Position numbers and translations under genes: made by a program. Below, one piece after another: positions 8,786-16,966 of a stretch of DNA of 38,476 nt (position 1 is the first letter of the stretch; each line of letters begins with the position of its first letter). The stretch lies in assembly GCA_028288165.1 (NCBI GenBank), contig JAQBOG010000016.1:1-38476 (forward strand), written 5' to 3'. The notes beneath the pieces are model-generated. The model saw only the letters and a list, made by a program, of their open reading frames with translations, made no database searches and was not told where the DNA came from. The DNA comes from Sphingobacteriales bacterium (lineage in GTDB: Bacteria; Bacteroidota; Bacteroidia; Sphingobacteriales; Sphingobacteriaceae).

Positions 8786-9715
8786 ATGTTTCATCACGTA
8801 AAAGATTTACAGTTTAATGCGAGGGTTTCTAAACCTGACCCTCGATTCGCAACGCTGCTTTTAGAGCAGTTTGGTGGAGAAAACGGCGAGCTTGCTGCTG
8901 CAATGCAATATTTTACGCAAGCATTTGCTGCAAAAATGCCTTATCCAGATAAGTATGATATGCTTATGGATATTGCTACAGAAGAGTTTAGTCACCTCGA
9001 AATTGTTGGTGCAACGATTCAGATGCTATTGAAAGGTATCAATGGCGATTTGAAAGATGCGGCTGATCAATCTGAAATTATGGAGGTACTTAATGGCAAA
9101 GCTGCAAAAGAAACCGTTATACATAATGCGATTGATAATCCACAACATTATGTCTTAAGTGCGGGCGGGCCAAGGCTTACAAATAGTCAGGGTATTCCTT
9201 GGTGTTCATCTTACATTCATTCAAATGGAGATTTAACAGTGGATTTACGATCTAATATTGCCTCCGAGTCTAGAGCGAAGTTGGTATATGAACATTTAAT
9301 GCAATTTACAGATGACCCGTACGTGAAAGATACGCTGTCATTTTTAATGACCCGTGAAATTGCTCACTTCGAGATGTTCCAAGCTGCATTATCTACCATT
9401 CAACCTAATTATCCTCCGGGTGTTTTACAAAGCGATCCGCGTTTTACAAATCAGTACTTTAATTTGTCACAAGGCCAAAGTGTAAGAGGCCCGTGGAACG
9501 AAGGAGCGATGCCAATTACTGGAAAACAGTGGGATTATATCGAAGATCCGATTGCACATGTCGTATCAACAGAGGGCTTGCAAACAAAAGATAAAGCAAT
9601 AGAAAAAGAACTTAAAGAAACCGAAAAGTTGAATAAGGAATTAAGTTCGATTAAAAGCCATGAGATAACAGATGCGGAGCCGGATGGTTTAGCTCAGTGG
9701 AGTTCATACATTTAA
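8786..9715 (+). CDS. Manganese catalase
   Basis: The 309-residue protein is a non-haem dimanganese catalase, which disproportionates hydrogen peroxide in the cytoplasm. Metal ligands expected for the family are visible in the four-helix bundle: Glu35 in GENGELAAAMQYF, Glu67 and His70 in ATEEFSHLE, Glu161 in ASESRAKLVYEHL, and His194 in TREIAHFEMF. Length and order match family members. The C-terminus ends in a charged Lys/Glu-rich helix (about 268-292). The gene is monocistronic, with a hairpin terminator right after the stop. Confidence 0.95.
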   Translation: MFHHVKDLQFNARVSKPDPRFATLLLEQFGGENGELAAAMQYFTQAFAAKMPYPDKYDMLMDIATEEFSHLEIVGATIQMLLKGINGDLKDAADQSEIMEVLNGKAAKETVIHNAIDNPQHYVLSAGGPRLTNSQGIPWCSSYIHSNGDLTVDLRSNIASESRAKLVYEHLMQFTDDPYVKDTLSFLMTREIAHFEMFQAALSTIQPNYPPGVLQSDPRFTNQYFNLSQGQSVRGPWNEGAMPITGKQWDYIEDPIAHVVSTEGLQTKDKAIEKELKETEKLNKELSSIKSHEITDAEPDGLAQWSSYI

Positions 9716-9722
9716 AGAAATC

Positions 9723-9749
9723 AAGGGCTGCTTTAAAAGCGGCCCTTTT
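9723..9749 (+). terminator. Rho-independent terminator after Mn catalase
   Basis: The stem GGGC-x-GCTTT pairs with AAAGC-x-GCCC around a TA centre and is followed by TTTT. It sits 8 bases after the catalase stop and separates it from the convergent DUF3050 gene. Confidence 0.8.
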
Positions 9750-9822
9750 AGTTATGTTCAGCTACAGATTATTGTTGAAAGGTCCCTGCCTTTGTAAATA
9801 AAGAGGAATTGAGAGGTAAGTA

Positions 9823-10608
9823 TTAGATACATTCAGCTTTGCGTGCCATTATTTCATTATAAATACCATCCCATAACAGCATCCGCATTTTTAAAGATTC
9901 AATTGTAATTTGCTCTGCTTCTTTCCAGTATTCGGGATCTGATTCACATAAATTTGATGTCATTTGTAAGGCCAGATGACTATGGTGATCACCATCCACT
10001 TCGATATGTCTTTCCAGATAGTATTTGAACCTTGATATGCTTTCTGGAAATTTTTTATCCAGATCATTTATAATGGAATAAAACATTTCAGGAATAAGAT
10101 CTTCCCTTCCAAATGTAAATATTGCAGCTTGTAGATGGGCTTTATTACTATTTATCACCTTAAATGTAAATTCTACAAAATTTCTGGCTGGCTCCGGAGT
10201 ACTAGATTCAGTAAATGCAAAATTAAATTTCTTTGTGCTTTGTAGAATTGCTAAAAAGGTAGCTATTGAAGTTGTGTCGGCCCCGCATTGACCCATAGCG
10301 TCTAAATAGATTTCGAAATGACTTTTTCTAATCCCGTGGATATCAATATCAGATTCTTCACCAACAACTATTTCGTTTATTAAATGCCTGGTATCTGCTG
10401 AGCCTACAGGGAACCAAGGCACCGAAGTACAAGTAAGATTATTTTGTAATGCCTTTAATAGCGACATGAAATCCCAGACGGCATATATATGGTATTGCAT
10501 GAAAATCTTCAAATCCTCTAACTCATTTATTACAGAATATACTTTATGATTAATGATTTGTTGCCTTAAAGGTTCAATAGAAGTTTGCAGTTGTTGTATG
10601 TTTTTCAT
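9823..10608 (-). CDS. DUF3050 family protein (haem-oxygenase-like fold)
   Basis: The 261-residue, mostly helical protein matches DUF3050 from memory of the family. Recognisable blocks are FMQYHIYAVWDFMSLLKAL (about 36-54), SVPWFPVGSADTRHLINEI (62-80), HFEIYLDAM (97-105), FGREDLIPEMF (166-176) and ERHIEVDGDHHSHLAL (199-214). The acidic and histidine residues of the first, third and last blocks (His40, Glu99, Glu199, Asp207, His208, His211) are spaced on helices as in haem-oxygenase-like metal enzymes. A diiron-type oxidase is possible but unproven. The protein has no signal peptide, so it is cytoplasmic. It converges on the catalase gene. A possible 35-codon gene precedes it by 60 bases on the same strand. 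Confidence 0.8.
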   Translation of the reverse strand: MKNIQQLQTSIEPLRQQIINHKVYSVINELEDLKIFMQYHIYAVWDFMSLLKALQNNLTCTSVPWFPVGSADTRHLINEIVVGEESDIDIHGIRKSHFEIYLDAMGQCGADTTSIATFLAILQSTKKFNFAFTESSTPEPARNFVEFTFKVINSNKAHLQAAIFTFGREDLIPEMFYSIINDLDKKFPESISRFKYYLERHIEVDGDHHSHLALQMTSNLCESDPEYWKEAEQITIESLKMRMLLWDGIYNEIMARKAECI

Positions 10609-10668
10609 TGTTTGTTTATTGTTACTCGTGTTGAATAGATCATATACGAAGTTGTATCATCAACAATT

Positions 10669-10776
10669 TTAGTGTTTTTGCTTCAACGCCAGACTTGGGT
10701 TTTTAGTGAAAGTAAATACTACCCACCATGCCAATAAAATCTGTAAGGGCAATCTCAAAATAGCAAGCCATAACAT
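10669..10776 (-). CDS. Possible 35-residue single-pass membrane peptide
   Basis: On the minus strand an ATG at 10776 opens 35 codons ending in TAA at 10669. The peptide starts MLWLAILRLPLQILLAWWVV, then FTFTKNPSLALKQKH. One hydrophobic helix (about 2-24) precedes a basic tail, which is the layout of small bacterial membrane proteins. A purine-rich AAAGAGAAAG lies just before the start. It lies 60 bases upstream of the DUF3050 gene on the same strand, so it could be a leader gene of that transcript. No family is recognised, and chance cannot be excluded at this length. Confidence 0.4.
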   Translation of the reverse strand: MLWLAILRLPLQILLAWWVVFTFTKNPSLALKQKH

Positions 10777-10870
10777 GGATCTTTCTCTTTAAAATAAATT
10801 AAACATCATTTGAATATTCGCTGGAAGGATAGCTAACAACAATGCAATTACTCCCTAAAAAAATTTTCAC

Positions 10871-10908
10871 AAAAAAGCCATCTCAAATGTCTTAATTTAA
10901 GATGGTTC
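10871..10908 (-). terminator. Terminator downstream of ppnP
   Basis: Read on the minus strand, ACCATCT pairs with AGATGGC/T around a loop of about 16 bases and is followed by TTTTTT. It lies about 40 bases after the ppnP stop. The 339-base gap 10609-10947 holds this terminator and the small reading frame at 10669-10776; nothing else is evident there. Confidence 0.65.
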
Positions 10909-10947
10909 TTCATAATAATTGTAATATCGAATGGATTTTATAACCGT

Positions 10948-11229
10948 TTACAAGTACTTACACAAATAGGAAGTTTGCACCGATGTTTTTACATCAAATG
11001 ATGCGTTTGCCGGAACCTCAAAAGATTCGCCTTTTTCATATATTTTCCAATCCGTTTCTCCAGGAAGTAAAACTTCCAAAGCTCCTTCAATAATTATCAT
11101 GGTTTCATCGGTTGATGTACCAAATTTGTATTCTCCTTCTTCCATTACGCCAACTGTGGATTTTCCCTCAGTAGTTTGATATCCTAATGATTTTACAGCG
11201 CCGTCAAAATATTCGTTTACAGTAATCAT
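10948..11229 (-). CDS. ppnP: Pyrimidine/purine nucleoside phosphorylase (DUF1255)
   Basis: The 93-residue protein is a one-domain cupin of the YaiE/PpnP family, which phosphorolyses several purine and pyrimidine nucleosides. Family signatures include the N-terminal VNEYFDGAVKSLGY, the GVMEEGEYKFGTS strand (28-40), EGALEVLLPG (48-57) and the C-terminal ETDWKIYEKGESFEVPANASF block. Length agrees with the usual 93-95 residues. It is a single gene with its own terminator and a TATATTTA -7-like sequence about 30 bases before the start. Confidence 0.92.
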   Translation of the reverse strand: MITVNEYFDGAVKSLGYQTTEGKSTVGVMEEGEYKFGTSTDETMIIIEGALEVLLPGETDWKIYEKGESFEVPANASFDVKTSVQTSYLCKYL

Positions 11230-11308
11230 GTTTTAAAATTTTCGTAAATATAGTTATTGGTGTAATATTAGCTATTGAGTTTTATAATTCATTAAATGTG
11301 ATGCAGAA

Positions 11309-11416
11309 TTTGCGTGAGGGATTGAAGTGGAAAGCCCACAGTCCCGGGGCTCTTCCCGGGGTGAGGACTTGGAACGAAAAGCCCGACCTGCCTTCTATTG
11401 GCAGGACACGCCCAAA
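11309..11416 (+). repeat. Hairpin repeat, copy 1
   Basis: This copy has the conserved left flank TTGCGTGAGGGATTGAAGTG, the middle flank TTGGAACGAAAAGCCCG and the right end ACGCCCAAA, shared with copies at 20771 and 25599. The central stem is CCCGGG/CCCGGG instead of the CTTTTTG/CAAAAAG stem of the others. An extra hairpin, CCTGCC/GGCAGG, is inserted before the right end. It lies between ppnP and the metallophosphoesterase gene. Confidence 0.75.
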
Positions 11417-11454
11417 CCTTTATGATATTAAGTATCTTATGCCCGTAAATAATT

Positions 11455-12510
11455 ATGTCTGAAAATCTGCTAAAAACAAAGCCATACGAGGTTTTCCTTA
11501 TAGGCGATACAGGGAGTATTGCCCGATCAAAGCCTGATCAGGTGATGGAGACTTTGTGTGCGCATTTAAATCCGGAACAAGAATCTGCAGTCGTATTTTT
11601 AGGTGATAATATTTACCCTCGTGGCTTGCCTGCAAAAGAAAACTTACTTCGGTCGGATGCAGAATGTGCGTTACAGGCGCATAAAAGAGCGTTAGAAAGT
11701 TACCATGGCAAAGTGGTTTTTATAACGGGTAATCATGATTGGAATAAAGGTCGGAAAGACGGTTATGAGTATGCTTTACGGCAAGAGAAATACCTGGAAA
11801 AGCTGTTCAATAAAAACGTTTTACTTCCATCAAACGGATGTCCTGGGCCTACCGAAATAAATATAAACGATAAGCTTACACTTGTTTTAATAAATACGCA
11901 ATGGTGGTTGCAGCCGGGTTTTAGGCCAATTGGCAAGCAATGTGGATGTAGAGTATCATCAGAAGAGGAATTTTTTGAGCACCTGATAAAAATTTTGGAT
12001 GAAAACAAGGGCAAGCATATTATTGTTGCCGGGCATGCACCAGTTTACAGCTATGCGATTCACGGAGGGCGTTATAAGCTAAGCCATCATATTTTCCCGT
12101 TTACTATTTACAAGAAGAAAGCGTACATCCCATTACCTATAATTGGTTCATTACTACCGTTATATCGAAAATTTTTTGGTGCAAAAGAGGATATTGCGCA
12201 TCCTAGATATCGGCACTTACGCCATAAATTAAAGGATATTTTTAGAAATTACCCGGGCTTAATATATGCTGCTGGTCATGAACACAATTTACAACATATA
12301 GTAAAAGATCAAAATCACTTCATTATAAGCGGGGCTGGCTCGAAATTGAAATATGTGCTATCTGACGGCAAAAATTTGCGATTCGGTAAAAAAGCGAAAG
12401 GATTTTTTAAGTTACGATTTGAGACGAATGGAACGGCTTTTATGTCGGCTTGGATTATAGATCCGGTTCATAAAAGAGGTAAGCTAGTGTATGAACATCA
12501 GCTTTGCTAA
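11455..12510 (+). CDS. Metallophosphoesterase
   Basis: The 351-residue protein is a calcineurin-like phosphoesterase. All dimetal-site motifs appear in order: GDTGS (about 17-21), GDNIYPRG (50-57), GNHDWNKG (92-99), GHAPVYS (about 194-200) and GHEHN (about 274-278). There is no signal peptide, so it is probably cytoplasmic. The region between the last two His motifs (about 215-255) is a basic, aromatic insert of a type found in acid-phosphatase-like Bacteroidota members. Its substrate cannot be read from the sequence. The gene ends tail to tail with the lipid kinase gene; the two stop codons overlap within CTAA at 12507-12510. Confidence 0.88.
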   Translation: MSENLLKTKPYEVFLIGDTGSIARSKPDQVMETLCAHLNPEQESAVVFLGDNIYPRGLPAKENLLRSDAECALQAHKRALESYHGKVVFITGNHDWNKGRKDGYEYALRQEKYLEKLFNKNVLLPSNGCPGPTEININDKLTLVLINTQWWLQPGFRPIGKQCGCRVSSEEEFFEHLIKILDENKGKHIIVAGHAPVYSYAIHGGRYKLSHHIFPFTIYKKKAYIPLPIIGSLLPLYRKFFGAKEDIAHPRYRHLRHKLKDIFRNYPGLIYAAGHEHNLQHIVKDQNHFIISGAGSKLKYVLSDGKNLRFGKKAKGFFKLRFETNGTAFMSAWIIDPVHKRGKLVYEHQLC

Positions 12511-13400
12511 ACATTTTCTGGCACCAAAACCTTTAAAGATTTTGGCAGTATTTCTATGTCTATTTGTTTCACTTTGCCAATCACTTCGCCATCAATTTGT
12601 AGGGTAGTTTTTCTCCGACTAAAAATTTTGGCTTTAGAGCATTTGATTATTTCTACATAATCTGAAGTATGAAGTTTATTCATGAACATTTTCCACGCAA
12701 TTGACAAGAGCTTAATTTGTGGAAAAGGCTTCACAATTACTAGTTCAAATTGACCATCATCTATTTGCCCTTCCGGGTTTATCACGGCACCAGTGCCATA
12801 TTTCGAAGCATTTGCAAAAGTTAGGGATACTGCTTTTCGTTTAAATTCTTTTCCGTCGCATTGTATTTGAAACGTGTAAACTTTTAAAAGAAACATTTCT
12901 GCCAGCAAGTGTTTGGCATAGGTGCGAATACCCCGTTTTGGGTCGGCTTCAAACCGTTTTACAATACGAGCATTTAAGCCCACATCAGCCAAGTGAATAC
13001 AGGTTCTGCCATTAATAGTGAGTAGGTCGATTGACTTTTCTACGCCTTTTTCAAGTAATGAAATTGCTAGTTCAATATTATTGCCGACTCCAAGTTCTTT
13101 AGCCATGCCATTTGCCGAGCCGAAAGGAATAATTAGCAAAGAGATACCGGTGTTTTGTAGAATTCCAGCAATGAAGTTGATGGTACCATCGCCACCAGCG
13201 GCAGCAATAATTTCGGGTTTGTATTGGTCTATTTCTCGTTTAATAATCACTTCATCATCACCATTCATGGCGTAAATCTTGAAATTAAACTTGCTTTGCT
13301 TGGCCTGATCAGCAATAATGTTTGTAAGGTGTTTTTCCTGACGACTACCGGATTTTGGATTTATAATAAACAAAACCCGGCTATATTGTACCTTCTCCAA
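12507..13400 (-). CDS. Diacylglycerol/lipid kinase family protein
   Basis: The 297-residue protein belongs to the DagK/YegS/sphingosine-kinase family, which transfers the ATP gamma-phosphate to a lipid hydroxyl. The N-terminal NPKSGSRQ (about 14-21) and AAGGDGTINFIAGIL (about 67-81) are the nucleotide-binding and catalytic loop motifs. IPFGSANGMAKELG (about 94-107) follows. The C-terminal beta domain carries the PEGQIDDGQFELVIVKP block (about 211-227). There is no membrane segment. It lies 12 bases after the MerR-type gene on the same strand, so it is probably in the same transcript. The lipid substrate is not determinable here. Confidence 0.9.
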   Translation of the reverse strand: MEKVQYSRVLFIINPKSGSRQEKHLTNIIADQAKQSKFNFKIYAMNGDDEVIIKREIDQYKPEIIAAAGGDGTINFIAGILQNTGISLLIIPFGSANGMAKELGVGNNIELAISLLEKGVEKSIDLLTINGRTCIHLADVGLNARIVKRFEADPKRGIRTYAKHLLAEMFLLKVYTFQIQCDGKEFKRKAVSLTFANASKYGTGAVINPEGQIDDGQFELVIVKPFPQIKLLSIAWKMFMNKLHTSDYVEIIKCSKAKIFSRRKTTLQIDGEVIGKVKQIDIEILPKSLKVLVPENV

Positions 13401-13412
13401 TTTTACGATGAT

Positions 13413-13748
13413 TTAAAGCTGTTCTTTTACTTCAAGCAAAAATTGCTTTAAACGTTCTAATGAATCAATAACCTTCTGATTCTCTTTTACTTCTCCCTTA
13501 TTGTTCCTGATAAAATCTTTGGCACCTTGCAATGTATAACCTTTGTCTTTTACCAGGTTGAAAATAATTTTAAGGTTCTCAACGTCTTCCGGGCTAAACA
13601 GTCTATTTCCTTTTTTGTTTTTTTTAGGTTGAAGAATGTCAAATTCCCGTTCGTAAAACCTGAGTTGAGAAGCATTTACATCAAACATACGAGTAACTTC
13701 TCCCATGGTGTAGTAAAGCTTATTTATATCACGTTCTTTATAAGGCAT
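13413..13748 (-). CDS. MerR family transcriptional regulator
   Basis: The 111-residue protein has the winged-helix MerR DNA-binding domain at about 11-80. Recognisable parts are YYTMGEVTRMFDV, the SQLRFYEREF helix and GNRLFSPEDVENLKII. A C-terminal helix (about 88-111) would form the dimer coiled coil. No effector-binding domain or metal-binding cysteines follow, so it is a short orphan type common next to alaS in Bacteroidota. It is divergent from alaS with 133 bases between the starts, and the lipid kinase gene follows it. Whether it regulates either neighbour is unknown. Confidence 0.88.
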   Translation of the reverse strand: MPYKERDINKLYYTMGEVTRMFDVNASQLRFYEREFDILQPKKNKKGNRLFSPEDVENLKIIFNLVKDKGYTLQGAKDFIRNNKGEVKENQKVIDSLERLKQFLLEVKEQL

Positions 13749-13855
13749 AAAGATTTATTTATAGACTAGTAATCAATTTCAATAGGTAATTAAGAATCGC
13801 AAAAGTACTAACTATCTATAAGAGTTATTGTAATCTATCATCTCAAACAAAAAAT

Positions 13856-13863
13856 TATATTTG
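13856..13863 (+). promoter_or_regulatory. Bacteroidota -7 box for alaS
   Basis: TATATTTG matches the TAnnTTTG consensus and lies 18 bases before the alaS ATG. A TTG at 13828-13830 is somewhat too far upstream for an ideal -33 box. Confidence 0.55.
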
Positions 13864-13881
13864 CAAAAATGATTCAGTAAA

Positions 13882-16524
13882 ATGACAACGAAGGAAATCA
13901 GACAAGCTTTTTTAGATTTTTTTGCAGAAAAAGGCCATCAAATAGTATCATCAGCACCTATTGTAGTAAAAAATGATCCTACATTGATGTTTACCAATGC
14001 TGGGATGAACCAGTTTAAAGAACTTTTTTTAGGTGAAGCAGCCATAAAATACCCTCGGGTAGCCGATACCCAACGTTGTTTACGGGTTTCTGGTAAGCAC
14101 AATGATTTGGAAGAGGTTGGTATTGATACCTATCATCATACCATGTTTGAGATGCTGGGTAACTGGAGTTTCGGCGATTATTTTAAGAAAGAAGCCATTG
14201 AATGGAGCTGGGAATTACTAACCGACCGCTATAAAATTCAAAAAGACCGCTTATATGTAACTGTTTTCGAAGGTGATGAAAAAGACGGTTTGCCAAAAGA
14301 TCAGGAAGCATTCGATTTTTGGAAACAATTTGTTGCAGAAGACCACATCCTTTTAGGAAATAAAAAAGATAATTTTTGGGAAATGGGTGAAACAGGACCA
14401 TGTGGGCCGTGTTCTGAAATTCATTTTGACAACCGAACCGATGAAGAGCGTGCAAAAGTTGATGGCGCCACCTTAGTTAACCAGGATGACCCGCAGGTTA
14501 TCGAGATATGGAATAACGTTTTTATGCAGTTCAATCGCTTAAAAGATGGTTCATTGCAAACTCTTCCGGCACAACATGTAGATACCGGGATGGGTTTAGA
14601 GCGCTTGGTGCGTGTTTTACAGCAGAAAACATCCAATTATGATACAGACGTTTTCCAACCGTTAATTCAATTCATATCAAAGGAAAGCGGAATTCCTTAT
14701 ATGGGCGACTCCCTCCCTTCCGGGGAGGGTTGGGGTAAGGCCGTAGCCATGCGGGTGCTTTCAGATCATATTCGAGCTATTTCTTTTTGTATAGCTGATG
14801 GCCAATTGCCATCTAATAATAAAGCAGGTTACGTTATTCGCCGTATTTTGCGTAGAGCAGTACGATATTCATATACATTCTTAAATTTTAAGGAACCGTT
14901 TTTGAATAAACTAGTGCCCATTTTGGCAGATCAGTTTGATGGCATTTTTCCAGAGTTAAAAGCGCAACAAGATTTTGTTCAGAAGGTGATTTTGGAAGAG
15001 GAGGTTTCGTTTTTAAGAACCTTATCTACAGGGATTTTACGTTTTGAAAAGTACACAACAGATAATCAACAGAAGGAAATTTCTGGAGCATTTGCTTTTG
15101 AACTGTCTGATACTTATGGTTTTCCAATCGACCTGACCGAGCTAATGGCTCGTGAAAAAGGTTTGACAGTGAATTTATCTGATTTTGAAGCCGAATTGCA
15201 AATTCAAAAATCACGCTCACGTGCTGCTACCGCAATAGATACCGGTGATTGGGTTATCGTGAATGATGGTGATGAAGTGGAATTTGTAGGATACGATGAG
15301 TTGGAAACTGAGTGTAAAATATTAAAATATCGTAAAGTATCTGCCAAGGGAAAAGAACAATATCAGTTAGTTTTAGACCGTACGCCTTTTTATGCTGAAA
15401 GCGGTGGTCAGATTGGTGATACCGGAAAGCTGGAAGATAACACCCGATTATTTGAGTTTGAAATTACCGATACAAAAAAGGAAAACGGTTTAATAATTCA
15501 CTTTGTGGATGAATTACCCGACGAATTAGCAGGTAGTTTCTGGGCAATGGTTGATGAAACTAAACGCAATTCAACTAATAACAATCACTCCGCTACCCAT
15601 TTAATGCATGCGGCTTTGAAACAGGTTTTGGGTATACATGTGAATCAAAAAGGATCATTGGTAAACGGAGATTATTTGCGTTTTGACTTCTCACATTTTA
15701 GTAAAGTTACTGACGATCAAATAGCTGAGGTCGAGTTGATTGTAAATAAAAAGATTCGTGAAAATATCGCACTAAAAGAGCAACGAAATGTGCCATATCA
15801 ACAGGCTTTAGAATCTGGTGTAACGGCGTTATTCGGAGAAAAATATGGCGATTTTGTTCGCATAATCACCTTTGATGATAACTACTCAAAAGAACTTTGC
15901 GGGGGTACACATGTAAAAGCAACCGGGCAAATTGGTTATTTTAAAATAATTTCAGAAAGTGCAGTAGCAGCAGGCGTTCGCCGGATTGAAGCAATTACTG
16001 GTGAAAAAGCAGAACAATACATTCGTCAACAAAATTCGTTGTTAAGTAATTTAAAGGAGCTCCTAAAAAATCCATCGGATATTTTAAAATCCGTAGAAGG
16101 TTTATTAGAAGAGAACAATAAACTAAAAAAGGAAGTTGAAAAAGGGATTCTTGAAAAAGCTGCAAGCCTAAAAACTGATTTTGCAGCCAAAGCGGTAAAC
16201 ATAAACGGGATCAATTTCATAGCAGAACAAGTAAGCTTACCAAATACAGATGCTATTAAAACTTTAGCCTATGCAATTAAAGATTTGGTTGAGAACCTAT
16301 ACTTAGTGCTAGTTGCAAATATTGATGAAAAACCGAGTGTTACAGTTTTGTTATCTGATAACTTAATTAAAGACAAAGGTTTACATGCCGGAAATATCAT
16401 TAGAGAACTTGCTAAAGAGATTCAAGGTGGTGGAGGAGGTCAGCCGTCTTTTGCTACTGCAGGTGGAAAAAATGTATCTGGATTAGAAAATGTACTGGTA
16501 AAAGCCAAAAGCTTTATCATTTAA
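13882..16524 (+). CDS. alaS: Alanyl-tRNA synthetase
   Basis: The 880-residue protein charges tRNA-Ala. The class II catalytic core is at the N-terminus (TTKEIRQAFLDFFAEKGH; FTNAGMNQFK; CGPCSEIHFD). The editing domain has the zinc motif HSATHLMH (about 572-579) and CGGTHVKATG (about 674-683). The C-Ala domain ends in the Gly-rich GGGGGQPSFATAGG. In the tRNA-recognition region a loop between SG and AMRV (about 270-290) is roughly seven residues longer than usual and reads YMGDSLPSGEGWGKAV. It is encoded by a G+C-rich palindrome at 14709-14740. The frame stays open and all catalytic motifs are intact, so the enzyme should work. Confidence 0.97.
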   Translation: MTTKEIRQAFLDFFAEKGHQIVSSAPIVVKNDPTLMFTNAGMNQFKELFLGEAAIKYPRVADTQRCLRVSGKHNDLEEVGIDTYHHTMFEMLGNWSFGDYFKKEAIEWSWELLTDRYKIQKDRLYVTVFEGDEKDGLPKDQEAFDFWKQFVAEDHILLGNKKDNFWEMGETGPCGPCSEIHFDNRTDEERAKVDGATLVNQDDPQVIEIWNNVFMQFNRLKDGSLQTLPAQHVDTGMGLERLVRVLQQKTSNYDTDVFQPLIQFISKESGIPYMGDSLPSGEGWGKAVAMRVLSDHIRAISFCIADGQLPSNNKAGYVIRRILRRAVRYSYTFLNFKEPFLNKLVPILADQFDGIFPELKAQQDFVQKVILEEEVSFLRTLSTGILRFEKYTTDNQQKEISGAFAFELSDTYGFPIDLTELMAREKGLTVNLSDFEAELQIQKSRSRAATAIDTGDWVIVNDGDEVEFVGYDELETECKILKYRKVSAKGKEQYQLVLDRTPFYAESGGQIGDTGKLEDNTRLFEFEITDTKKENGLIIHFVDELPDELAGSFWAMVDETKRNSTNNNHSATHLMHAALKQVLGIHVNQKGSLVNGDYLRFDFSHFSKVTDDQIAEVELIVNKKIRENIALKEQRNVPYQQALESGVTALFGEKYGDFVRIITFDDNYSKELCGGTHVKATGQIGYFKIISESAVAAGVRRIEAITGEKAEQYIRQQNSLLSNLKELLKNPSDILKSVEGLLEENNKLKKEVEKGILEKAASLKTDFAAKAVNINGINFIAEQVSLPNTDAIKTLAYAIKDLVENLYLVLVANIDEKPSVTVLLSDNLIKDKGLHAGNIIRELAKEIQGGGGGQPSFATAGGKNVSGLENVLVKAKSFII
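14709..14740 (+). repeat. Palindromic element inserted in frame in alaS
   Basis: CCCTCC pairs with GGAGGG around a short TTCCG-containing loop, followed by TTGGGGTAAGG. The segment is strikingly G+C-rich against the surrounding gene. Its translation (SLPSGEGWGK) replaces the usual short loop of AlaRS. It resembles the CTCCC...GGGAGGGTTGGGG palindromes found between genes in related genomes, from memory. Confidence 0.6.
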
Positions 16525-16530
16525 TTCAAC

Positions 16531-16571
16531 ATCAGAATAGCATATCTTTGACTGGGATATGCTATTCTGAT
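16531..16571 (+). terminator. Perfect 16-bp hairpin after alaS
   Basis: ATCAGAATAGCATATC pairs perfectly with its reverse complement around a 9-base loop. It sits 6 bases after the alaS stop, between convergent genes, and probably terminates both. The T tract that follows is weak (ATTTCT). Confidence 0.65.
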
Positions 16572-16627
16572 ATTTCTAAATCCAATCATGAAATTTAGGT
16601 GCCATTAAGTACAATACACTTCTGTTT

Positions 16628-16960
16628 TTAGGCATATACGCTTTCTTCTGCTTCAACCCTTGCTTTAAAAGTTGTTGTAATCCAATCCCAACCGCTATTA
16701 CTTATATAGCTTAGTTTCATAGAGATTTCTTGGTACTCCTGATCTGTTACTAAGCCTTTATAATCGGTAAGTTTAAGCAAAGTGTCATTTGCTGTAAGAT
16801 CAAAAATTTTATAGGCCAGTTCGATAGACAAATCAAAGTAATCTTGTAGTTCAGATGGCTTTGAATAAAGCAAAATTTTGGCTGCACAGTACTCAAAACA
16901 TCCTTTTGGAGGTTCAAAAGGTTTTTTCCAGCATTTGCAATTTGCATATGTAGTTTCCAT
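16628..16960 (-). CDS. Hypothetical protein with N-terminal Cys cluster
   Basis: The 110-residue protein is not recognised. Its start carries four cysteines (positions 8, 10, 21 and 25) in NCKCWKKPFEPPKGCFEYC, a spacing that could bind a metal ion. The remainder is predicted helical and acidic, with aromatic residues (SNSGWDWITTTF). There is no signal peptide or membrane segment. It begins six bases after the membrane-protein gene on the same strand, so the two are very likely co-transcribed. It converges on alaS. Confidence 0.6.
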   Translation of the reverse strand: METTYANCKCWKKPFEPPKGCFEYCAAKILLYSKPSELQDYFDLSIELAYKIFDLTANDTLLKLTDYKGLVTDQEYQEISMKLSYISNSGWDWITTTFKARVEAEESVYA

Positions 16961-16966
16961 ACAGCA

